64,000 bases of DNA from Streptomyces sp. TP-A0874 (GTDB lineage: Bacteria; Actinomycetota; Actinomycetes; Streptomycetales; Streptomycetaceae): the NCBI RefSeq assembly GCF_001748085.1, contig NZ_BBZK01000004.1:310001-374000 (forward strand), read 5' to 3'. Numbering within the stretch: the first letter of the stretch is position 1; every line of letters starts with the position of its first letter. The position numbers and the translations under genes were made by a program. Positions 36,788-44,386 of this stretch are shown here, piece after piece. The notes under the pieces are model-generated. The model searched no databases and had not been told where the DNA came from. It saw only the letters and a program-made list of their open reading frames with translations.

Positions 36788-36823
36788 TTGCGGGTTCCGG
36801 TAACCCTCCCTACCTTTCCGGAT
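36788..36823 (+). promoter_or_regulatory. Xylanase promoter with TTCCGG-type site
   Basis: TTGCGG (36788-36793) and TACCTT (36811-36816) are 17 bases apart. CTTTCCGGAT (36814-36823) overlaps the end of the -10 box, and a GTTCCGG occurs in the spacer. The GTG at 36853 has GGAGG upstream. The layout fits LacI-type repression. Confidence 0.6.
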
Positions 36824-36852
36824 GACTACCTGCTTCCGTAGAAGGAGGAACG

Positions 36853-37950
36853 GTGATCAGCCCAACCCACCGCATCCGGAGACGCCCCGCGGTCTTGGCC
36901 CTGTGCGGGACCGTACTCGCCGGTGCCGGCCTGCTGGGCAGCGCCCTGGCCGCTCCCGCCGCGTACGCCGGCCAGAACTCGTCGGACACCGGAAGGCACC
37001 CGCGGGCCGAGACCCTCGGCGCCGCGGCGGCGGCCAAGGGGCGGGTGTTCGGCACCGCGCTCGCCAGCGGCCACCTCGGCGAACCGGACTACGCGAACAC
37101 GCTGAACACCGAGTTCAACTCGGTGACCCCGGAGAACGAGATGAAATGGGAGACCACCGAGCCCTCCCACGGATCGTTCGACTACGGGCCGGCCGACGCC
37201 GTCGCCAACCACGCCCGACGCCACGGCATGGCCCTGCGCGGCCACACCCTGGTCTGGCACAGCCAGTTGCCCGGCTGGGTGGAGGGCGTCTCCTCCGGTT
37301 CGGAACTGCTGTCGGTGATGCGGAACCACATCGACGGTGTCGCCGGTCGCTTCAGGGGACAGGTCGACTACTGGGACGTCGTCAACGAAGCCTTCGAGGA
37401 GAACGGCGAACGGCGTTCGACGGTCTTCCAGCGGCGGATCGGCGACCGGTACATGGAGGAGGCGTTCCGGGCCGCCCGGGCGGCCGACCCGGACGCCAAG
37501 CTCTGCTACAACGACTACAACATCGACGGTGTCAACGCGAAGAGCGACGCCGTCTACGCCATGGTGCGGGACTTCAAGGCGCGCGGGGTGCCCATCGACT
37601 GCGTCGGCCTCCAGTCACACCTGATCGTCGGCCAACTGCCCGGCGACTACCGGGCGAACCTCCAGCGCTTCGCCGATCTGGGCGTCGACGTCAACATCAC
37701 CGAGCTGGACATCCGGATGCCGACCCCGGCGAGCGGCACCGACCTCCGCCAGCAGGCCCGCGACTACCACGGAGTGGTCCGGTCCTGCCTGGCGGTCTCC
37801 CGCTGCACCGGAATCACCGTCTGGGGGGTGACCGACAAGTACTCGTGGATCCCCGACGTCTTCGAGGGGGAGGGTGCCGCGCTGCTCTTCGACGACTCGT
37901 ACCGGAAGAAGGCTGCCTACGACAGCGTGCTGCGGGCGCTGAACGGCTGA
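36853..37950 (+). CDS. Endo-1,4-beta-xylanase, glycoside hydrolase family 10, secreted
   Basis: A 365-residue single-domain GH10 xylanase with no carbohydrate-binding module. The signal peptide covers about residues 1-38 ([19 protein letters not shown]). [13 protein letters not shown] is the GH10 entrance motif. The acid/base Glu is in [12 protein letters not shown] (about residue 178) and the nucleophile Glu in [10 protein letters not shown] (about 284). Trp and His residues of [11 protein letters not shown] complete the site. GTG 36853 follows GAAGGAGGAACG. It should cut xylan into oligosaccharides that the adjacent ABC transporter imports. Confidence 0.95.
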   Translation: MISPTHRIRRRPAVLALCGTVLAGAGLLGSALAAPAAYAGQNSSDTGRHPRAETLGAAAAAKGRVFGTALASGHLGEPDYANTLNTEFNSVTPENEMKWETTEPSHGSFDYGPADAVANHARRHGMALRGHTLVWHSQLPGWVEGVSSGSELLSVMRNHIDGVAGRFRGQVDYWDVVNEAFEENGERRSTVFQRRIGDRYMEEAFRAARAADPDAKLCYNDYNIDGVNAKSDAVYAMVRDFKARGVPIDCVGLQSHLIVGQLPGDYRANLQRFADLGVDVNITELDIRMPTPASGTDLRQQARDYHGVVRSCLAVSRCTGITVWGVTDKYSWIPDVFEGEGAALLFDDSYRKKAAYDSVLRALNG

Positions 37951-37955
37951 TCGGG

Positions 37956-37990
37956 CGCCCTCGGCGCAAGGCGCCGCTGCTCCGAGGGCG
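37956..37990 (+). terminator. Hairpin after the xylanase gene
   Basis: Nine-base arms CGCCCTCGG (37956-37964) and CCGAGGGCG (37982-37990) frame a 17-base loop six bases after the xylanase stop. No T-run follows. Confidence 0.5.
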
Positions 37991-38110
37991 ACGGCTCCGC
38001 CCGGCGGGTTCCTCCGCCGGCTGCCCCCGGCTCCCGGTGTTACCGGCTCCGGGCAGCGGTCCGCGGAGTTGCTGACCGGCGCGCTCGGCGCGGGTCTCCA
38101 CGGCGGCAGG

Positions 38111-38144
38111 GCCCGGTACCGACTATGGCGGGTCGGTACCGGGC
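38111..38144. terminator. Hairpin between convergent xylanase and decarboxylase genes
   Basis: Thirteen-base perfect arms (38111-38123 and 38132-38144) with an eight-base loop. It lies 73 bases from the decarboxylase stop and fits a second, opposing terminator. Confidence 0.55.
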
Positions 38145-38216
38145 TCCGCGTCCACACGCCTCCGCCGCCCCGGCCGCCTCGCTGACGAGGCCGTGTGGCG
38201 TTCCCGGGCGGAGCCC

Positions 38217-39824
38217 TCAGGGCGCGAAGCTCCGGTCGGGATCCACCGCCACCTCCAGCAGCAGCGGCTCGCTCCGGTTCCCCAGGGTCGGCACCAGCGC
38301 GTCCAGTTCGCGCAGCAGTCCGGCGTGGTCGGTGACCCGGCGGGCCGGGCACCCCAGCGCCTTCGCCAACCCGGCGACGCTGACCTCCTCGAAGTCGGGC
38401 CAGGGCGGCTTGCCGCCCTGTTTCTCCGCCAGCCGGTCCATCACCGCGTAGCGGCCGTTGGCCAGCACGACGAAGACCGCGCCCACCCGGTAGCGCACGG
38501 CCGTCCACAGCCCCTGGATCTGGTAGAGGGAGGAGCCGTCGCCGACGACGGCGACCACCGGCCGACCCGGATCCCCCATCCGCACGCCGACGGCGGCCGG
38601 CAGCGCGAACCCGAGTCCGCCCATGGCCGCACTGAGGAAGCCCAGCGGACGTCGGGCCGGCACCATCGCGTGCAGGTCCGGTCGGCTCGAGGGCGTCTCC
38701 TCGACGAGCACCGTCTCCGGTGGCAGCCGTTCTGCGAGCGCGCCCAGTACGTGGGCGGCGCGCAGGGGTTCTCCCTTCCCTGGTGGTGGCGGGAGCGCGG
38801 CACCCGGGCGCGTCGGGGCCTCGGCCGTACGGTCGGCGCGCTCGGGGACGAGTCGGGCCAGCGCGGCGCAGAAGTCGGGTAGTGGGCCGACCACCGCGAG
38901 CTCCACGGGGGCCCGACGGGCCTCCTCCGGGTCGTCGGTGACCATCGCGAGCCGGGTGCCCGGGTGCACCAGCGGCCCGTCCTCGTAGGGGTACTGCCGG
39001 AAGACCGGGGCGCCGACGGCGATGACCAGGTCGTGGGGCTCGAGGGTCTGCCGCAGCCTGGTGCGGTCCGCGGGGAGGTGCCCGGCGAACCTCGGGTGGT
39101 CCTGCGGGAAACCGGCCCGGGCCCCGAAGGATTCCTGCCACACCGGGCAGTCGAGCCGCTCGGCGAGTTCGGTCAGTGCCTGCCAGGTGGCGGCGTGGTC
39201 GGCCCCCGCCCCCACGACCAGCGCCGGACGGGACGCGGCCGTCAGGAGGTCGGCCACTTCACGGACCGATTCCTGGTCGGCGATGGCGGTCTGCCGGATG
39301 GTGGACGGGGCCGGGTCGGGCAGTTCCTCGGCCGCTTCGGTCCAGTCGTCCATCGGCACGATGACCAGCGCCGGTCCCCGTTCGCAGCGAGCGGCGTGCA
39401 CCGCGCGGCCGAGCGCCCCGGGCACGTCCTGGGCGCGGAGCGGGACCTCCACGCTCACGGGGTAGTCGCCGGCCAGTTGTTCCAGCCGTCCGGCCAGGAA
39501 GGGCCGCTGGGCGAGGTGGCGGCGGTCCTGCTGTCCCACGATCACCACGAGCGGTGCCCGGTTCTCCCGGGCGGTGGCCAGCGCCCCGACCGCGTTGCCC
39601 AGTCCGGCGGTGGTGTGCAGGAGGACGAGGGCGGGTTCGTTCCGGACGACGGCCCATCCGGTGGCGGCTCCGACGACGGATCCCTCGTGGAGCGCGAGAA
39701 CGAAGTCGAGGTCGTCGGGCAGGTCGGCGAGGAGCGATATCTCCGTGGAGCCGGGGTTGGCGAAGATGGTCGTGAGGCCGTGTCGACGCAGGGCCTCGAA
39801 GGCGGCGTCTCGCACCGTGCGCAT
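38217..39824 (-). CDS. Thiamine-diphosphate-dependent enzyme, benzoylformate decarboxylase-like
   Basis: A 535-residue ThDP enzyme. The N-terminal FANPGSTEISLL, the cofactor-activating Glu in ALHEGSVVGAATGWA (about residue 47) and the His in LLHTTAGLGNAVGAL (about 70) match the benzoylformate decarboxylase MdlC. The cofactor motif GDGSSLYQ..N begins near residue 426. A second active-site His of MdlC (after the FRYHQY stretch) is Tyr here (VFRQYPYEDG), so a different 2-keto acid may be used. ATG 39824 follows GGAAGGAC. The gene lies after the MFS gene on the same strand, behind a hairpin. It probably degrades an aromatic or alpha-keto acid imported by that transporter. Confidence 0.85.
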   Translation of the reverse strand: MRTVRDAAFEALRRHGLTTIFANPGSTEISLLADLPDDLDFVLALHEGSVVGAATGWAVVRNEPALVLLHTTAGLGNAVGALATARENRAPLVVIVGQQDRRHLAQRPFLAGRLEQLAGDYPVSVEVPLRAQDVPGALGRAVHAARCERGPALVIVPMDDWTEAAEELPDPAPSTIRQTAIADQESVREVADLLTAASRPALVVGAGADHAATWQALTELAERLDCPVWQESFGARAGFPQDHPRFAGHLPADRTRLRQTLEPHDLVIAVGAPVFRQYPYEDGPLVHPGTRLAMVTDDPEEARRAPVELAVVGPLPDFCAALARLVPERADRTAEAPTRPGAALPPPPGKGEPLRAAHVLGALAERLPPETVLVEETPSSRPDLHAMVPARRPLGFLSAAMGGLGFALPAAVGVRMGDPGRPVVAVVGDGSSLYQIQGLWTAVRYRVGAVFVVLANGRYAVMDRLAEKQGGKPPWPDFEEVSVAGLAKALGCPARRVTDHAGLLRELDALVPTLGNRSEPLLLEVAVDPDRSFAP

Positions 39825-39920
39825 GCGGATGGTCCTTCCGGGTCCGCCCCCGCCGCGGGCATCGCGGTGCGGCGGGGGGACGGGGGTGGTACCGGTGTGT
39901 CGGTGGTTCGCCGGCCCCGG

Positions 39921-39957
39921 CCGATCCGCCGGCTGTCGGGTCCGGCCGGCGGATCGG
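39921..39957 (-). terminator. Hairpin between transporter and decarboxylase genes
   Basis: Perfect twelve-base arms (39921-39932 and 39946-39957) with a 13-base loop separate the two genes. It could terminate or attenuate read-through between them. Confidence 0.5.
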
Positions 39958-39987
39958 GGGGCCGGGTGGGGGCTTGGGCGCTCGGCG

Positions 39988-41547
39988 TCAGGCCTTGAGC
40001 GAGAGCCCCGGCGCGGACCGCGGCTTGTGGGCGCCCTGGCCGCGGACGAAGGAGAGGACGCAGAACCCGGCGACGACGACTGCCGCGTCCAGCCAGACGG
40101 CCGCGGTCCAGTCGCCGGTGCTGTCCCGCAGCACACCGCTGATCGCCGGCGAGAGCACGGCGCCCATCTCACCGATGAGGTTCTCCATGCCGAAGGCGGA
40201 GCCGCGCAGTTCGGGCTTGGCGATGTCGGCGGTGAGCGCGTGCCCGATGGGCTGGAGGGCGTTGAAGAACAGGCTGGCGGAGAAGAGCAGGACGCCCATG
40301 ACCCAGAGCGAGGGTTTGTCGGCCGCCACCAGGTACCAGGCGAAGCAGATGGTGAGCACCGCCTGGACGCCGGTGAAGGTGAGCATCATCGCCTTGCGGC
40401 CCCAGCCGTTCCGCATGCCGTAGTCCGACAGCCAGCCGCCGACGGGGAAGCCGAGCAGACCCGCTCCGGCGTTGAAGCCGGCGGTGAGCGCGGCGTCCAT
40501 GAAGGTGGAGTCGGCGGCGCTGGAGACGATGGAGACGGACCAGAAGCTGAAGAACCAGAGGTTCCACAGGATCGCGATATTGGCGATGTAGAGCAGGAAG
40601 AGGTCCCGGTTCTTCAGCACGGGACCGAGTTCCTCGCCCTTGCGGGTCAGTGCGAACAGGACCAGGCCGACGGCGAGGGCCACCTCGATGAGCGCGATCC
40701 AGAGGCTGGAGAGGCCCGACTTCTCGCCGATCACGTAGACCGCCATGATCAGGACGAGCGAGATGGCGGAGTACAGACCGAGGTGCGCGGTGGCCCGGCC
40801 GAGCTTGGCGAGGCTGAGGTGTTCCCGGAAGTGGGCGGCGAGCAGGACGCCGACCAGGATCGTCGCCGCGCCGAGGATCCAGAACGCCATCCGCCAGGCC
40901 TCGACATCGGGGAGGAAGAGCTTGCCGATGTCGATGAAGTGCGGCGTGAAGACCAGGGCGATGGTGATGCCGAAGGCCAGGCCGGTGATGACCACGCCCA
41001 TACCGAGGCTGCGGTCCTTCTCCGGCGTGGTGTCGGTGATCAGGGTGCGGTCGTTGGAGTAGTACGCGCCCTCTCCCAGACCGGTGACGACCCGCACCAC
41101 GATGAAGGAGACGAGTCCGCCGATGAAGCCGGTGAGCAGGGTCGCTATACCGGCCCACAGGAGGCTGACCACCAGCATCGTCCGGTGGCCGTAGCGGTCA
41201 CCGAGGTAGCCCCCGGGGAACTGGGTGAGCATGTAGCCGGCGAAGAAGAGACCGCCGATGAGTCCGCCGAGGGCGTGCGGGTTGCTGGCGTCGGCGAGGA
41301 AGCCGACCCCGTTGTCGATCATCCATGTGACGACCGGTCCGGTGACTGCGCGGTCGGCAGCGCTGACGGTCCAGCCCAGCAGCAGCAGGAGCCAGACCGT
41401 GTGCCACGGCTTGTACCGGCCGCCGGTGGCCGCCTTCCCTTCGCCACCCGCGGAGGTGCCGCCGCTTCCGTCCGTGGCGGCACCGGTATTTTCCGCGGGG
41501 TCCCCGCCGGGGGGAATCTTCGACGTGTCACCGGTCTCGGCCTGCAT
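39988..41547 (-). CDS. MFS transporter, anion:cation symporter type
   Basis: A 519-residue major facilitator. After a long Gly/Thr-rich cytoplasmic N-terminus (about 45 residues), twelve hydrophobic segments follow. LTQFPGGYLGDRYGHRT (about residue 100) is the loop 2-3 signature. GEGAYYSNDRTLITDTTPEKDRS suits the ACS (anion:cation symporter) branch that imports organic acids such as benzoylformate, phthalate or glucarate. ATG 41547 follows AAGGAGA. It is divergent from the IclR gene, and the decarboxylase gene follows, so transport of that enzyme's substrate is a fair inference. Confidence 0.9.
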   Translation of the reverse strand: MQAETGDTSKIPPGGDPAENTGAATDGSGGTSAGGEGKAATGGRYKPWHTVWLLLLLGWTVSAADRAVTGPVVTWMIDNGVGFLADASNPHALGGLIGGLFFAGYMLTQFPGGYLGDRYGHRTMLVVSLLWAGIATLLTGFIGGLVSFIVVRVVTGLGEGAYYSNDRTLITDTTPEKDRSLGMGVVITGLAFGITIALVFTPHFIDIGKLFLPDVEAWRMAFWILGAATILVGVLLAAHFREHLSLAKLGRATAHLGLYSAISLVLIMAVYVIGEKSGLSSLWIALIEVALAVGLVLFALTRKGEELGPVLKNRDLFLLYIANIAILWNLWFFSFWSVSIVSSAADSTFMDAALTAGFNAGAGLLGFPVGGWLSDYGMRNGWGRKAMMLTFTGVQAVLTICFAWYLVAADKPSLWVMGVLLFSASLFFNALQPIGHALTADIAKPELRGSAFGMENLIGEMGAVLSPAISGVLRDSTGDWTAAVWLDAAVVVAGFCVLSFVRGQGAHKPRSAPGLSLKA

Positions 41548-41574
41548 GGCTGCTCTCCTTGGGGATGAGGGTGG

Positions 41575-41690
41575 GCGGAAAAACGAGACGCAGCGGCCCT
41601 ACCGGTACGGCGTGGTCACCATGGGCCACGCCCGGTCTGCGGTCCCCCGCCCCGCCCTGGTACGGCTGACGGCGGAGGCGGTTTTTCCGC
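41575..41690. promoter_or_regulatory. Widely spaced inverted GCGGAAAAAC pair in the MFS/IclR divergent region
   Basis: GCGGAAAAAC (41575-41584) and its reverse complement GTTTTTCCGC (41681-41690) are 96 bases apart between the two divergent genes. They may be half-sites for the IclR protein; the spacing would suit DNA looping. Confidence 0.4.
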
Positions 41691-41795
41691 TGGCTGGAAG
41701 CTCTCCGACAGAAAGTTCCGCGCTCAACTTTTGTTCGGGGCTGACTCTAGGACGGGATCAGCCACTGTGGAACAGCTGGGACTAGGATTTCCGCT

Positions 41796-42557
41796 ATGTC
41801 GAACAACGAAAAACGCGGCGAGAGCGCGAGCTCGGTGGCGCACGCGCTGCGCACCCTGCTCTATCTCCGCGGTCAGGAGGCCGTGCGGCTCACGGACGTC
41901 AGCGAACACCTCGGGGTGGCCCGCTCGACCGCACACCGGTTGCTCACCACGCTACGGGAGCACGGGTTCGTCGAACAGGAGCCGGGCGGACGCCGATACC
42001 GGCTGGGCCCGGCCCTGCTCGGGCTGGCACGCGGGCTGGCCGAGGAGCGGGCGCTGATCCGGATCGCCCGCCCCCACCTGGAGTCCCTCCGGGACGCCGC
42101 CGACGAGACCTCCAACCTGCTGGTACTGGACGGTCCGGACGCCTTCTTCCTCGATGGGGTGGACGGCACGCAGCCGCTGCGGGTGGTGCCCCGCACCGGG
42201 GACCACGTCCCGGCCTACAGCACGGCCGGCGGCAAGGCGATCCTCGCCGAACTCCCACCGGAAGCGGTCCGGTTGCGCTATCCGAGCGGTCTCACCCGGC
42301 TCACCCCCGCCACGCTGCCGGACCTGGACGCCCTCGCCGCCGATCTGGCCCTCACCCGGGAGCGCGGCTACGCCCTGAACTTCGACGAGAGCGTCGTCGA
42401 GGTGCACGGCGCCGCCGTCCCGGTCCGGGACCGCCACGGGGCGGCCATCGCCGCCGTGACGGTGTCCGCCCCCAGCACCCGTCTCGACCATGCGCGCGCC
42501 GCCGCGCTCGCCCCCCTGCTGCGCTCCACCGCGGACGCGATCAGCGCGCAGCTCTGA
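41796..42557 (+). CDS. IclR family transcriptional regulator
   Basis: A 253-residue regulator. The winged helix lies at residues 12-70 (SVAHALRTLLYLRGQEAVRLTDVSEHLGVARSTAHRLLTTL). The effector domain (from about residue 85) includes TGDHVPAYSTAGGKAILAEL and GAAVPVRDRHGAAIAAVTVSAP, the ligand pocket of IclR proteins. ATG 41796 is seven bases after a TAGGAT -10 box (41783-41788) with no ribosome binding site, so it is probably leaderless. It is divergent from the MFS/decarboxylase genes and is the likely sensor of the transported acid. Confidence 0.93.
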   Translation: MSNNEKRGESASSVAHALRTLLYLRGQEAVRLTDVSEHLGVARSTAHRLLTTLREHGFVEQEPGGRRYRLGPALLGLARGLAEERALIRIARPHLESLRDAADETSNLLVLDGPDAFFLDGVDGTQPLRVVPRTGDHVPAYSTAGGKAILAELPPEAVRLRYPSGLTRLTPATLPDLDALAADLALTRERGYALNFDESVVEVHGAAVPVRDRHGAAIAAVTVSAPSTRLDHARAAALAPLLRSTADAISAQL

Positions 42558-42590
42558 TCTGCTTGGACACCGGCCGACCGGGACGGCCGG

Positions 42591-42635
42591 GTCGCGAGGA
42601 GCCGGGTCGCGAGGAGCCGGGTCGCGAGGAGCCGG
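42591..42635 (+). repeat. Three tandem copies of a 15-bp unit
   Basis: The unit GTCGCGAGGAGCCGG repeats three times head to tail just after the IclR stop and before the pseudogene end. It reads as Gly-Ser-Arg-Gly-Ala in a frame that is open by chance; I see no function. Confidence 0.85.
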
Positions 42636-42648
42636 CTCCGCTACCGGG

Positions 42649-43300
42649 TCAGCCTCCGGTTGGCGCTGGCCGACCGCAGGGAGCCGGCGTCCCGGTCGTC
42701 GAGGTGTGGGGCGTCGAGGTGCGGTAGGAGTGGCCGAGTTCCGGCCCCAGGCCCAAGTAGTGGCGGAAGTTGTGGATCAGCGGGCTCCACGCGGCCGGAT
42801 CGATGTGCCCGGTGCCGGGCACCACCAGCCGGGGGTCGGCGTGCACCTTCCGCATCCCGGCTTCGACGATGGCGAACTCCGCAGTCACGTCCGGCCGCAC
42901 CCGCTCGGCGCGGGCCTCCAACTGTATGGGGCATTCCGCGACCCCGGGGCGGTCGGACCAGGTCGGAGGGCTCGCCGTGCAGGCCGCAGGCGCCGAACCT
43001 GTCCGGCTCGAACCGGCACCCCGCCGGCTTCGCGGCAGGCACCGGACTGCGGCCGGTCAGCGGAGCCAACCGCTCCACCGCGCCCCACAGGGACGGGTCG
43101 GGCAGGTTGATGACCAGGTCGGGGCGGTGGCCCAGGTTGTGCGCGGTCTGGCCATGCCGCCCCAGGCCGAGTACCGCCGTCTTCCCGAGGGCCCAGGCCG
43201 AGGAGATGGGCGCGAGGTTGGCGGACCGTCCTCGTTCTCGGTCGACAGGAGCACCACGGGGGTTCCGAAGTACAGGATGCTGGGCTCGATCGTCTTGTGG
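42649..43300 (-). pseudogene. Flavin reductase (flavoredoxin-like) pseudogene with two frameshifts
   Basis: Three pieces in different frames reassemble a flavin reductase family protein: SILYFGTPVVLLSTENEDG, then NLAPISSAWALGK..LGLGRHGQTAHNLGHRPDLVINLPDPSLW..PSDLVRPPR, then ERVRPDVTAEFAIVEAGMRKVHADPRLVVPGTGHIDP to the end. A base seems missing near 43224-43228 (GGACC for a longer codon pair) and an extra G occurs in the GGGG/CCCC run at 42942-42949. The family start codon is not clear. It is divergent from an ArsR gene, a common pairing. Either a real pseudogene or an assembly error in short homopolymers is possible. Confidence 0.8.
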
Positions 43301-43410
43301 CCGCCGGCCGCGCTGCGGGCAGCCGGCTGGGCGTTGCGCTGTCCGTGGCGGGGAGGTTAGGTCGCCGACGTTTCGGCGGTGGCCGAAGCCTCGCAGGCCA
43401 TAATGGGAAT

Positions 43411-44127
43411 GTGGAGACACGGCGCGCCCGCGGAGAAGGACCGGACCTCGCCTCGGTGGCGAAACTCCTCGCCGACGGCACCCGTGCGGCCTTCTGCATG
43501 GCCCTGCTCGACCGCCGGGCGTGGACGGCAACCGAACTGGCCCACCACGTGGGCGTGGCGTCCTCGACGACGACCGGGCACCTGAACGCGCTCGTGCACG
43601 GCGGGCTTCTCGCGGAGGAACGCCAGGGGCGCCACCGCTACGTCCGGATCGCCGCCCCGGAGGTCGCCGAGCTGATCGAGGGCCTCGCCGCCCTCGCCCC
43701 GGACCGGACCACTCCACGCTCGCTGTCGGCGACCGGCCGGCGTCAGGCCCTCGCCCATCTCCGCACCTGCTACGACCACCTCGCGGGAACCGTCGGAGTC
43801 GCCATCACCGATGCGATGACCGAACGGGAACTGCTGGACTGGGAGCAGGGCCTCCGGCTCACCGGTGCGGGCACGAGTTGGCTGGGTGAACTCGGCATCA
43901 CCGTGTCGGCGGGGAGCCGACGCCCGTCGGTGCGCTCCTGCCTGGACTGGACCGAACGCCGGCCGCACCTGGCTGGCGCCGTCGGCGCCGCCCTGTGCCA
44001 TCACGCCTTCCGAGCGGGCTGGATCACCCGCGTCGGCACCACCCGTGCCGCGGCTGTGACCGCCGCCGGCCGGCAGGCCCTGGGCCGCCATCTGGGCCTC
44101 TCCGAGAGCCTCCTCACGAAGGCCTGA
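43411..44127 (+). CDS. ArsR/helix-turn-helix transcriptional regulator with effector domain
   Basis: A 238-residue protein. Residues 10-90 are a winged helix of ArsR type (LLADGTRAAFCMALLDRRAWTATELAHHVGVASSTTTGHLNALVHGGLL). The remainder contains a conserved but unnamed domain with TCYDHLAGTVGVAITDAM and a repeated His/Cys-containing stretch near the C-terminus (ALCHHAFRAGW). GTG 43411 lies six bases after CATAAT (43399-43404), a -10-like box, so it may be leaderless. It is divergent from the flavin reductase pseudogene, its probable former target. Confidence 0.88.
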   Translation: METRRARGEGPDLASVAKLLADGTRAAFCMALLDRRAWTATELAHHVGVASSTTTGHLNALVHGGLLAEERQGRHRYVRIAAPEVAELIEGLAALAPDRTTPRSLSATGRRQALAHLRTCYDHLAGTVGVAITDAMTERELLDWEQGLRLTGAGTSWLGELGITVSAGSRRPSVRSCLDWTERRPHLAGAVGAALCHHAFRAGWITRVGTTRAAAVTAAGRQALGRHLGLSESLLTKA

Positions 44128-44179
44128 GGGCTGGCCGGGGATGCCCGGCCGGCCCCCGACGACCGGCCCCCGACGACCG

Positions 44180-44304
44180 CCGCGGGGTCTCGCCGCGTTG
44201 TCGGAACACCCCGATACGCCCAGTATCAGGACGTCCCTCCGCCTTGCGATGCACCGCATCTGACGCCGTGCGCTGATCCACCGGGGATCATGGGACAACC
44301 CTCA
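44180..44304 (-). mobile_element. Small inverted-repeat element, copy A (5' end lost)
   Basis: About 118 bases match copy B (46841-47008) in reverse orientation, with roughly nine differences counted by eye. The right end, closing ..ACCCTCAG, is present; the left terminal repeat is replaced by a diverged CCCCCGACGACCGG tandem. It has no transposase. It ends 83 bases before the 3-hydroxyacyl-CoA dehydrogenase start and may contribute to its promoter. Confidence 0.75.
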
Positions 44305-44386
44305 GCCGCTCCGGTCAGGCGTTTCAGACCGGGCGCTGCGGAGAGACCACGGCTGTACCGCAGGAACCGAGAGCACGAGGAGTCAG

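Noticed and set aside
42591..42635. CRISPR-like repeats
   Set aside because: The units are directly adjacent with no spacers and no cas genes exist in the window.
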